Assembly: GCA_017695025.1 (NCBI GenBank) | Contig: JADILX010000076.1 | Location: 1 to 39,264 of the forward strand | Direction: 5' to 3' | DNA: 39,264 bases | Source: Candidatus Cryptobacteroides excrementavium | Lineage (GTDB): Bacteria; Bacteroidota; Bacteroidia; Bacteroidales; UBA932 | In this document: one piece after another, positions 16,974 to 24,320 of the stretch | How the letters are laid out: each line of letters starts with the position of its first letter | How positions within the stretch are numbered: the first letter of the stretch is position 1 | The notes under the pieces: model-generated | What the model was told of the DNA's origin: nothing | Seen by the model: the letters and a program-made list of their open reading frames with translations, nothing else | Databases searched by the model: none | Made by a program: the position numbers and the translations under genes

Positions 16974-19280
16974 ATGAGAGGCAAGCCGCGAAATATCAGG
17001 AAAGTGACAATATCCTGCGTCTGCACGGCAGCCGCAGGATTGTTTCTTGCATACCTGTTCTGCCTTCCTGCCGACCTGTTCAAAGGCACATGCTATTCTG
17101 CAATAATGCTGGACCGCAATGGAGAACTCCTCGGCGCCAGGATTGCGGATGACGGCCAATGGAGATTCCCTCCAGGGGATTCTGTCCCGGAGAAATTCGT
17201 CATAGCCATAACAGAATTCGAAGACCGGTGGTTCCGCCAGCATCCCGGAGTCAATCCTGTATCGCTTGTAAAGGCTGCATACAGAAACGTCAAGGCGGGC
17301 CATATAGTAAGCGGGGGCAGTACCATCACCATGCAGGTAATCCGCCTGTCGCGGCAGAAAGAAAGGACAGTCTGGCAGAAACTTATAGAATGCATCCTGG
17401 CCACAAGACTTGAACTCCGGTGCTCAAAAGACGAAATCATGGCAATGTATGCCGCCCATGCCCCGTTCGGGGGAAACGTAGTGGGACTTGAAGCCGCTGC
17501 ATGGAGGTATTTCGGAAGGCCGGCGGCAGAACTCTCATGGGGAGAATGCGCAACCCTTGCCGTACTCCCGAACGCGCCATCAATGATACATCCCGGGAAA
17601 AACAGGCAGATGCTCAGACAGAAGCGCGACAGGCTGCTTAAAAGGCTTGCAGAAAAAGGGAAGATAGACTCAACGGCCTGTCTCATGGCATGTTCAGAGC
17701 CGCTCCCTGATGAGCCGGTCCCTTTACCACAGTATGCCCCGCACCTGCTGGACAGGCTGGAGGACAGAAAATCCCGGTCCGGCAGGAGCATATCCGTCAC
17801 TGTGGACATCGGCCTCCAGAAAAGGGCTGAAGCAATCCTCGAAAGATGGCAGGCCGAATTTTCCAGAAAAAACATCGGCTCCATGGCAGCGGTCATCATC
17901 GACACCAGGACGGGAGAAGTCCTGGCATATTGCGGTAACACCGGATACGGTTCAGGCCGGGAAGGCTGTCAGGTGGATATACTGCAGTCTCCCCGCAGCA
18001 CCGGCAGCATACTCAAGCCGTTTCTGTATTGCGCCGCTCTTCAGGACGGGACGATACTGCCCGGCACCATGCTGCCGGATGTCCCGGTCAATATCAACGG
18101 GTTTTCCCCGCAGAATTTCGACCTGCAGTTCTACGGGGCAGTTCCGGCATCAGAGGCGCTCGCCCGCTCCCTGAATGTACCGGCAGTGCATATGCTGAGA
18201 CACTATGGCGTCCCGAAATTCAAGGAAATACTTGAGGAAGCAGGGATGTCCACCCTCACAAGGCTGGCAGACGACTACGGGCTGTCGCTGATTCTCGGAG
18301 GTGCGGAAGGAAGCCTGTTTGAAATCACATCCATGTATGCAAAGATGGCGCATGTACTGCAATATGGGGAACCAGAACATGACGGCACCGGGAGACATCC
18401 CGGCCATGGATTCCCGTATACCGACAGGACATCCATATGGTGGACGATGGAAGCCCTTAAAGAAGTCAGCCGCCCGGATGAAATGGACTGGAGGATGATT
18501 GCCTCAGTAAGAAAAATCGCATGGAAAACAGGCACAAGTTATGGATTCCGGGATGCATGGGCTATAGGCACCACTCCAGAATATACTGTCGGAGTATGGG
18601 CCGGGAATGCGGGAGGAGAAGGTGTCCCCGGGCTTACGGGGGCAATGACTGCCGGGCCGGTGATGTTCGACCTCTTCAACATGCTCCCCGCGACAACATG
18701 GTTCAGGTCCCCAGTATACGGGGAATATGTCCAGGCAGAAGTATGCCGCCTGTCGGGACATCTCAAAGGCCCGTATTGCGATGCATGCGACACACTGTTC
18801 CTGCCGCCCAATGCCCTGCGCAGTGCATCATGCCCATATCACAGGGCCGTCACCCTGACTTCGGACGGGAAATTCCGGACTTCTGCAGCGGATCCGGATG
18901 CCACCATAGTCAACATGTTCCTTCTCCCGCCTGCAATGGAATGGTACTACCGGCAGCACCATCCGGAATACAGAAGTCTTCCGCCACGGAAAAGAGGCAC
19001 AGACTTCATGGACAATTTCGTCCCTATGGAATTCATATACCCTGAATCCGGCAGCACAGTCACCATACCACGCCAACTCGACGGAAGCAAAAAGGGCATG
19101 GTCTGCAATCTGGCCCACAGCAGCCCGTCAGCCACAGTATACTGGCATCTTGACAACCGCTACCTCGGCAGCACACAGTTCATACATCAGATGACAGTCA
19201 ACCCTGAACGCGGGGAACATGTCATCACGGCTGTCGACTCCGACGGCAACACGCTGTCCGTACGTGTCACTGTCATATAA
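16974..19280 (+). CDS. pbpC: Penicillin-binding protein 1C
   Basis: A 768-residue bifunctional peptidoglycan synthase. There is one N-terminal membrane anchor (about 12-30). The GT51 glycosyltransferase domain has the catalytic EDRWF at 83-87 and GGSTITMQ further on. The transpeptidase domain has SILK (Ser345, Lys348), SLN as the SxN motif, and KTG at 518-520 (KTGTSYGFRDAW). A C-terminal BiPBP_C domain (about 680-768) distinguishes PBP1C from PBP1A/1B. Pairing with the upstream alpha-2-macroglobulin suggests joint repair and protection of the envelope after damage. All catalytic motifs are intact, so both activities are likely retained. Confidence 0.95.
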   Translation: MRGKPRNIRKVTISCVCTAAAGLFLAYLFCLPADLFKGTCYSAIMLDRNGELLGARIADDGQWRFPPGDSVPEKFVIAITEFEDRWFRQHPGVNPVSLVKAAYRNVKAGHIVSGGSTITMQVIRLSRQKERTVWQKLIECILATRLELRCSKDEIMAMYAAHAPFGGNVVGLEAAAWRYFGRPAAELSWGECATLAVLPNAPSMIHPGKNRQMLRQKRDRLLKRLAEKGKIDSTACLMACSEPLPDEPVPLPQYAPHLLDRLEDRKSRSGRSISVTVDIGLQKRAEAILERWQAEFSRKNIGSMAAVIIDTRTGEVLAYCGNTGYGSGREGCQVDILQSPRSTGSILKPFLYCAALQDGTILPGTMLPDVPVNINGFSPQNFDLQFYGAVPASEALARSLNVPAVHMLRHYGVPKFKEILEEAGMSTLTRLADDYGLSLILGGAEGSLFEITSMYAKMAHVLQYGEPEHDGTGRHPGHGFPYTDRTSIWWTMEALKEVSRPDEMDWRMIASVRKIAWKTGTSYGFRDAWAIGTTPEYTVGVWAGNAGGEGVPGLTGAMTAGPVMFDLFNMLPATTWFRSPVYGEYVQAEVCRLSGHLKGPYCDACDTLFLPPNALRSASCPYHRAVTLTSDGKFRTSAADPDATIVNMFLLPPAMEWYYRQHHPEYRSLPPRKRGTDFMDNFVPMEFIYPESGSTVTIPRQLDGSKKGMVCNLAHSSPSATVYWHLDNRYLGSTQFIHQMTVNPERGEHVITAVDSDGNTLSVRVTVI

Positions 19281-19308
19281 CCACAGGGAAATTACATGAA
19301 TGTCAGAT

Positions 19309-19339
19309 ATTGTATAATTCTATTGTGTTTGTATATTTG
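19309..19339 (+). promoter_or_regulatory. Promoter of the GHKL ATPase / DUF4325 operon
   Basis: ATTG (19309-19312), exactly 19 bases, TATATTTG (19332-19339): a strong Bacteroidetes promoter. Transcription would start near 19346, which rules out the longer frame from 19296 and places translation start at the ATG 19359. Confidence 0.7.
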
Positions 19340-19358
19340 TAAAAACGTCCTGAACCAT

Positions 19359-20258
19359 ATGAGAATAAAAGATGTAATAGATATACCTTCTGAAAAGTTG
19401 TCGTCAGGGTTTAGTACGGCATTGCGGATCTGTAAAAAGATAAAAGGAAGTAAAGATACTTCTGATATCATAGATTTCTCTTATGCCAGATTCGTGACTC
19501 CCACATTTATACTGCCCTTACTTATATACATAAAGAAAACAGGTTCGGATAAAAGAATATTTATAGAACATGCTGACGGCTATTTAAAATCAATCTGTTT
19601 CGATCAGTTTGGCGTCAATTCCGGAATGATGAGGAAATCTGAATTTACAGCATTCCTTGAGCAGTTTTCAAAGAAACGATATATTCCGCTTATAAGTTTT
19701 CCTGCTACATGTAACCGTCTGGAGGATAAGAATGATATAATGTCTGTCATTGAATCTATGATAGTCAAGCAGTCCGGACTTGAACAGAATATCGTTTCAG
19801 GTATTAAATATATGCTCGGAGAAATAGCTGATAACATATCAGAACACTCAAAGTCAGCATTCGGATATATTCTTGCCCAGTGTTACCCAACTTCAAAATA
19901 TATTGATATATGTATAGGGGATACCGGGATAACACTTTTAGGAAGTTATGCAGATGCCCCTGACTGTGAAATAGCAAGCGATGGTGAAGCCATGAGAGCG
20001 GCAAATAGCGGAATTTCCACCAAGAATCTTCCTGATGCAGAAAACAGGGGATATGGAATAAGCACGACAAGAAAAATGCTTGTTGAAGGTTTGGGCGGTC
20101 AATATATGATGGTATCAGGAGATACAGTATATGTCAACACCAGGGCCGGGTCCGGCTATTTCGAGTTACCCGATGGAATACGATTTGAAGGAACTATTGT
20201 CGCATTAAGAATCCCTTATGGGGACGAAAAATTCAGATATATCAATTATATAGAATAG
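19359..20258 (+). CDS. GHKL-type ATPase with N-terminal STAS-like region
   Basis: A 299-residue cytoplasmic protein. Residues 150-260 carry the Bergerat ATP-binding motifs: N box GEIADNISEH (Glu155, Asp158, Asn159), G1 DTG (188-190) and G2 RGYGIS (230-235). Residues 30-90 (IIDFSYARFVTPTFILPL) look like a STAS-type strand-helix pattern. There is no phospho-acceptor His box and no membrane segment, so it resembles anti-sigma-type kinases (RsbW/SpoIIAB) more than a sensor kinase. A DUF4325 protein follows after 9 bases with a strong AGGAGG, so the pair is a probable switch. The base composition is distinctly more AT-rich than the flanks, pointing to acquisition. Target and signal are unknown. 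Confidence 0.8.
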   Translation: MRIKDVIDIPSEKLSSGFSTALRICKKIKGSKDTSDIIDFSYARFVTPTFILPLLIYIKKTGSDKRIFIEHADGYLKSICFDQFGVNSGMMRKSEFTAFLEQFSKKRYIPLISFPATCNRLEDKNDIMSVIESMIVKQSGLEQNIVSGIKYMLGEIADNISEHSKSAFGYILAQCYPTSKYIDICIGDTGITLLGSYADAPDCEIASDGEAMRAANSGISTKNLPDAENRGYGISTTRKMLVEGLGGQYMMVSGDTVYVNTRAGSGYFELPDGIRFEGTIVALRIPYGDEKFRYINYIE

Positions 20259-20267
20259 GAGGTCATC

Positions 20268-20615
20268 ATGAATGTATTTTATATTGCAAAAATATTGAGC
20301 CCGGATCTGATGTCACGGCCTTTGGCAGATGATTTCTACAATTATATCAAAAATGCAGATGAGCGTGAGGTCATTATAGATTTTTCAGGCGTTAATTTCG
20401 CCACAAGAAGTTTTATGGATGAATTCTATGTCTTGTTTCAGGACAATATAAAAAATTCCACCGTAAACCTGGTCAACATGCCGTATGATGTTGAAAAAAC
20501 ATTAGAAGCAGTAAAGGCAACACAAAACAAGAAAAAATTTGTTTCTGATGATACAATAGTAAAGACAACGGATATACAGGATCTGGAGAACCATCTTTCG
20601 GCATTAGCAATCTAA
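20268..20615 (+). CDS. STAS-like (DUF4325) protein
   Basis: A 115-residue protein. Residues 33-60 (EVIIDFSGVNFATRSFMDEF) match the DUF4325 pattern: a central strand ending in DFSGV, then a loop with RSFMDE that corresponds to the phospho-serine loop of STAS anti-sigma antagonists (Ser48). It is the second gene of the pair with the GHKL ATPase, preceded by AGGAGG five bases before the ATG and overlapping the upstream stop, so translation is probably coupled. By analogy with SpoIIAA/SpoIIAB it could be the substrate or antagonist of the ATPase; this is inference, and DUF4325 has no settled function. No sigma factor is nearby. Confidence 0.8.
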   Translation: MNVFYIAKILSPDLMSRPLADDFYNYIKNADEREVIIDFSGVNFATRSFMDEFYVLFQDNIKNSTVNLVNMPYDVEKTLEAVKATQNKKKFVSDDTIVKTTDIQDLENHLSALAI

Positions 20616-20788
20616 ATCAAACCGCCTACATTCCACTATCCAGACAATTCAAAATATGGCCGGATTGAACGCGACACTACAGGCGACATCCGGAGAAACG
20701 TGCCTGCAAACTGAGAAATGACCCTGTACCCGTTTACAATCGTCGCATCCAAGAAATTGCCTATCCTGACAGAGAGGACAGTCATCCC

Positions 20789-20838
20789 TACAAAATCTAA
20801 TAAAGGCGAGAAGACAGGATCACACTTGTCTCTCGCCT
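20789..20838 (-). terminator. Terminator of the SusCD-EEP-lipoprotein unit
   Basis: On the minus strand, AGGCGAGAGACA and TGTCTTCTCGCCT form a 12-bp stem with one bulged base (20838-20804), followed by the T-rich TTATTAGATTTTG. It lies 32 bases past the last gene of the locus. Confidence 0.6.
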
Positions 20839-20869
20839 AAAGAATGTATAAGAATAAAGGAATACTGCG

Positions 20870-21691
20870 TCATTTCCATGCGAAGTCTACAGCATACGCT
20901 GTGACATCTCCGGCCACAGAAGTCTCTTCAACTCCATTGTAGCCCCAATAACGTGTAGCGAAGAGCAGGAAAATGGTATAGTCCGGTCCGGCTGCAACCT
21001 GAACTGCCGTATAGCCGGAATTGGCAGCGGGAACTTCTTCCTGAAGAGAAGCAAGAAGGTCATTCTTGACTGTACCGACAAGCATGAAATTCTGACCTGC
21101 AGACCTCAGATCCGTCATAGTGACAGAACTGAACGCCGTGACCTGCTCCTGAGAATTGAGGCGGCAGGAAAAAAGAGGGACAGTAGTAGTTACAGCCCTG
21201 ACATTTGTCACATCACCGTTATCATCATAGTTTGTAAGCGTCCCCGAAAGTTCTACAGAACGGCCGGACACATAGCACCCTTGTTCTATCTGATAGGCAG
21301 TAACGAGTTCTGCAGGCTCATTGAAGACAAAAGTCGTAACATCGAAATCTTCTGCCCCTGTCTGGCCGAGGGCAATGAAACTTGACCACTTACGCGTATC
21401 CAGCAATATCTGGGCTGCATCAGCCGCCCCGAACATATCTGTCCTGTCAAGAAATGCAACAGTAACATCATCCCCATTCATGGCTGTCCCGATATAATCG
21501 CCTACCGCATCGGCATCTGCATCAGATGCAAACAAGGCATCATCTGAAAGCCGGCTGATAAAGTGCAGTTTTGCAGACGTCGCAACAGACGGGCCATCAT
21601 AACCGCCACCATCTCCTTTTTCGGCACAACCGGCAACAGCAAAAATAGCAGCAATAGACAACACTCCAGCAAAATATCTGATTACACTCAT
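20870..21691 (-). CDS. Hypothetical lipoprotein at the end of the glycan locus
   Basis: I do not recognise this 273-residue protein. It has a clear lipoprotein signal (hydrophobic segment ending AVAGC, Cys about 22) followed by a short glycine/acidic linker (AEKGDGGGYDGPS). The rest is soluble and probably beta-rich, with two apparent halves: residues 40-120 (ISRLSDDALFASDADADAVG) and 125-273, which holds two cysteines (CYVSG, LFSCRL). There are no catalytic motifs I can name. A strong AGGAGG precedes the ATG, directly after the EEP gene's stop. As the last gene behind SusC, SusD and the EEP hydrolase, it may be a surface glycan-binding protein (SGBP-like) or a partner of that hydrolase; this rests on position only. 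Confidence 0.75.
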   Translation of the reverse strand: MSVIRYFAGVLSIAAIFAVAGCAEKGDGGGYDGPSVATSAKLHFISRLSDDALFASDADADAVGDYIGTAMNGDDVTVAFLDRTDMFGAADAAQILLDTRKWSSFIALGQTGAEDFDVTTFVFNEPAELVTAYQIEQGCYVSGRSVELSGTLTNYDDNGDVTNVRAVTTTVPLFSCRLNSQEQVTAFSSVTMTDLRSAGQNFMLVGTVKNDLLASLQEEVPAANSGYTAVQVAAGPDYTIFLLFATRYWGYNGVEETSVAGDVTAYAVDFAWK

Positions 21692-21703
21692 ATTGAACCT
21701 CCT

Positions 21704-22552
21704 TTATTCATTTAAAGTCATTGTGACCACAACAGCATCATGGTCAGAAAGGTTACCGGCTGAAACGGACCTGAATCCTGATGAAGACCATGCACCTTTT
21801 GGAAACGAAAATACGTGATCCACCCAATTAACACCGGCATGATCCCCTGCGTCATACAATGCTTTCAATTCCGTATCGGAAGTAGTGTTCAGGTCTCCGC
21901 ACATGATTGTCGGATATTTCGGAGATGCCAGACCGGCAAATTCAACCGACTCTTCTGACTGGGTCGTACGGCAGTCAGAGCCACCGGAATTATCAAAGTG
22001 AGAACAAACTATCCTGACCACCTTGCTTTCCGTAGCGGAAACAGGAACCAGCAAATCCGCATAGCCTACACTCCGCTGATCCCCGCCATATTTGTCCTGC
22101 AATTCCTTATTACCGGTATTCCACTGATAATTGCCATCTCCCAGATAATGTTTAAACGGGAAAAGATGCGAGCCTGAAGCAATAATAGGATATCTGCTTA
22201 AAATCACATTGCCATAACACCCTTTCGCATCTTTAGGATATGATTTGATATAGTACCCGTACATTCCCAGTTGAGAAGCCAGTTCAGACATTTTCTCCTT
22301 TTCAAGCATACGGCTCGTATTGGTCTCGAACTCATTGAGACATACTACATCCGCTCCTGTCTCCCGTATTTTGTCGACATATTCGTCAACTGAAAAGCCG
22401 GTTGTCTCACCGGATTTGTCAACGCGTTCAAAAGATTTGACATTCCAGTCAAATACTACAAGCTGTACCTGTTGCGCCCAAATGGACGAAGACAGCAAAA
22501 GTGCAGAAAACACTGCACAGATTCTGATTAAATTCCTTGTCATGCAAGTCAT
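21704..22552 (-). CDS. Secreted endonuclease/exonuclease/phosphatase (EEP) family hydrolase
   Basis: A 282-residue exported enzyme of the EEP (DNase I-like) fold, with a signal peptide ending near SSIWAQ. The metal and catalytic motifs are ordered as in the family: DWNVKSF (Asn), CLNEFET (metal-binding Glu), YGNVILSRYP, CSHFDNSGG, CGDLNT (Asp/Asn pair) and SDHDAVVV (final Asp-His). Members hydrolyse phosphodiesters or phosphomonoesters in nucleic acids, inositol phosphates or sphingolipids. An extracytoplasmic copy right behind SusC/SusD, in a locus with three other phosphoesterase domains, suggests a phosphorylated glycan or lipid head group rather than DNA. It has a 131-base gap from susD containing a hairpin. 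An ATG at 22543 is an alternative start. Confidence 0.88.
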   Translation of the reverse strand: MTCMTRNLIRICAVFSALLLSSSIWAQQVQLVVFDWNVKSFERVDKSGETTGFSVDEYVDKIRETGADVVCLNEFETNTSRMLEKEKMSELASQLGMYGYYIKSYPKDAKGCYGNVILSRYPIIASGSHLFPFKHYLGDGNYQWNTGNKELQDKYGGDQRSVGYADLLVPVSATESKVVRIVCSHFDNSGGSDCRTTQSEESVEFAGLASPKYPTIMCGDLNTTSDTELKALYDAGDHAGVNWVDHVFSFPKGAWSSSGFRSVSAGNLSDHDAVVVTMTLNE

Positions 22553-22562
22553 TTTTTAATGA

Positions 22563-22655
22563 GAAGATGTGTCATGACATGTACCCGGCATCATTACATA
22601 TGACCGGCATCCGGGTTCCAAGTGGATCAGGACGACCATGCCATGACACATCTTC
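22563..22655 (-). other. Long inverted repeat between susD and the EEP gene
   Basis: GAAGATGTGTCATG (22563-22576) and CATGACACATCTTC (22642-22655) are perfect 14-base arms around a 65-base loop that itself holds ACCCGG/CCGGGT. There is no T run. In RNA it would form a stable structure just after susD, suited to partial termination, processing or transcript protection. Confidence 0.6.
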
Positions 22656-22683
22656 ACATACAGATCAATTGTTTACACTATAA

Positions 22684-24300
22684 TCAATAACCCTGATTCT
22701 GTTCCAGTTTGATTGAACCGTTAAATGCTGCTGAAGGGATGGCGAAGACATGGTTCTTCTGAGGGTCGAAATTACGTCCGTCATCATATTTGACAGGGCC
22801 GTCATATACGACCTGAGAACCATCCCAATGCGATGCCACGCCATATGTCGGTTCGGCACAGATTTTCTGTGCGTCTCCCCAGCGGACTATGTCCACGAAA
22901 CGGCTCGGCATGAACTCGAATGCAAGTTCGCAACGGCGTTCATTCTTCAGTTCAGCCCATGTGGCGCCGCTGTCTTCCGGAAGACCGGCACGCTTACGGA
23001 TACGGTTGAGAAGTTCCTTGGCGTCAGCGTTGCCCTCGCCTTTAGTGGCAATCAGGGCTTCTGCCTTCATAAGAAGCACATCTGCAAATCTTATAAGGCA
23101 CATTCCGAGGTCATTACTTGAGTTGTCGCCATTTGTACTCACATGTTTACCTATACAGTCGCTGTCTTCCCAAGGAGACATGAACTTGCGGAATGTCATG
23201 CCGGTATCCGATGTTATGTTGTAAGTGGCATTCCCGTATACTACGTCACGGCCTACAAACTGAATGTGCTGGCCAGGGAAAAGTATAGTGGCATCACGTC
23301 TTTCGTCACCTTCTTCATAAGCCTGGTAGAGACCGTATGTAGGCTGGTAATAGCCCCAGGTGTTGTACAGTCCCCATCCTCCGTTGTGGAATGACATGCC
23401 ATGGAACTTCGGCCCGTCCTGGGCACTGCCTACAAGGGAGAAGAGATATTCTTCGCAATAATTGTTCTCGCTTCTCCAGAGGTCTGCGAAATCAGGATGA
23501 AGATCCCTTGCGTCAGCCCCCTGCAGATTCATAATATTGTTGCACATCTCTATCACGATACCGTAGTATTTGTCCGGATTGGCCATGCCTCCATTATCAT
23601 AGGATGCCGCATACAGCGCTGCCCTTGCGGCGAAAGCCCATGCTGCAGCCTTGTGAGGGAAACCAGTCCTCTCGGGACGGAGTTCCGACAGATACGGAAG
23701 CCTTTTGGCCGCCTCACGCATATCGCTGATAATCTGGTCGTAATTTGCTATTACGGAAGAAGGGCGAGGAGAGTCGATTTCTCCCGGGTTGGTAGTCTCC
23801 AGTACAATAGGGATACCGCCATTAGGGCCATTGTCACCATAATAAGGAGCAATCCACAGCATTGACAGGCCTCTCCAGAAATATGCAATACCTAGCACCT
23901 CATTGATATAGTCATCAGTAAGTACTGCGGTCATGGTAGGGACAGTGGATATAAGGTTGTTTGCCTTGGCATTCACCTTATACATCTCAGGCCATGTCTC
24001 TTTTGCATCACGTCCGTTTGTAGGGGACATCTGGAAATTCCTGATCTGGTTGGCCTCATCCTGAGGTCTTCCCACAGTCATGTTGTCGCTGGCACATTCA
24101 TACCACATGATGCCTCGGCCTGTGACACCTTCCGCATTGTTGGAGACGTTTGACCACAAGGCCACTACAGCACTCTCAACCTCCTCCTTTGTTTCCCATG
24201 TGTCGGAGCGGCCATATTTCGGCCTCTCAAGGAAATCAGAACACCCGGAAGTCACAAAGATGAGAGCCAATGAACTGACAGTCAATATAATTTTTTTCAT
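22684..24300 (-). CDS. SusD/RagB-family nutrient-binding lipoprotein
   Basis: A 538-residue outer-membrane lipoprotein (signal ending VTSGC, Cys about 20, then SDFLERP, the usual SusD start). The N-terminal helices with ESAVVALWSNV and YKVNAKANNLI, the AYFWRGLSMLWIAPYYGDNG segment, and the C-terminal FADVLLMKAEALIATKGEGNA with a final RFVDIVRWGDAQ are typical SusD/RagB features of the TPR-like scaffold. SusD caps the SusC barrel and captures glycan for import. It starts 20 bases after susC and needs no promoter of its own. Length is in the usual 500-600 range and nothing is broken, in contrast to susC. Confidence 0.96.
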   Translation of the reverse strand: MKKIILTVSSLALIFVTSGCSDFLERPKYGRSDTWETKEEVESAVVALWSNVSNNAEGVTGRGIMWYECASDNMTVGRPQDEANQIRNFQMSPTNGRDAKETWPEMYKVNAKANNLISTVPTMTAVLTDDYINEVLGIAYFWRGLSMLWIAPYYGDNGPNGGIPIVLETTNPGEIDSPRPSSVIANYDQIISDMREAAKRLPYLSELRPERTGFPHKAAAWAFAARAALYAASYDNGGMANPDKYYGIVIEMCNNIMNLQGADARDLHPDFADLWRSENNYCEEYLFSLVGSAQDGPKFHGMSFHNGGWGLYNTWGYYQPTYGLYQAYEEGDERRDATILFPGQHIQFVGRDVVYGNATYNITSDTGMTFRKFMSPWEDSDCIGKHVSTNGDNSSNDLGMCLIRFADVLLMKAEALIATKGEGNADAKELLNRIRKRAGLPEDSGATWAELKNERRCELAFEFMPSRFVDIVRWGDAQKICAEPTYGVASHWDGSQVVYDGPVKYDDGRNFDPQKNHVFAIPSAAFNGSIKLEQNQGY

Positions 24301-24320
24301 TGTTCTTCCCTTTAAATTGT

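Noticed and set aside
19296..19358. Longer N-terminus for the GHKL ATPase starting at 19296
   Set aside because: The promoter boxes at 19309-19339 lie inside it, so this ATG would precede the transcript start. The added residues are cysteine-rich and unlike the rest.
22459..22475. A third activator half-site (TTGCGCC) at the EEP gene start
   Set aside because: It is a single half-site inside coding sequence with no partner 21 bases away.
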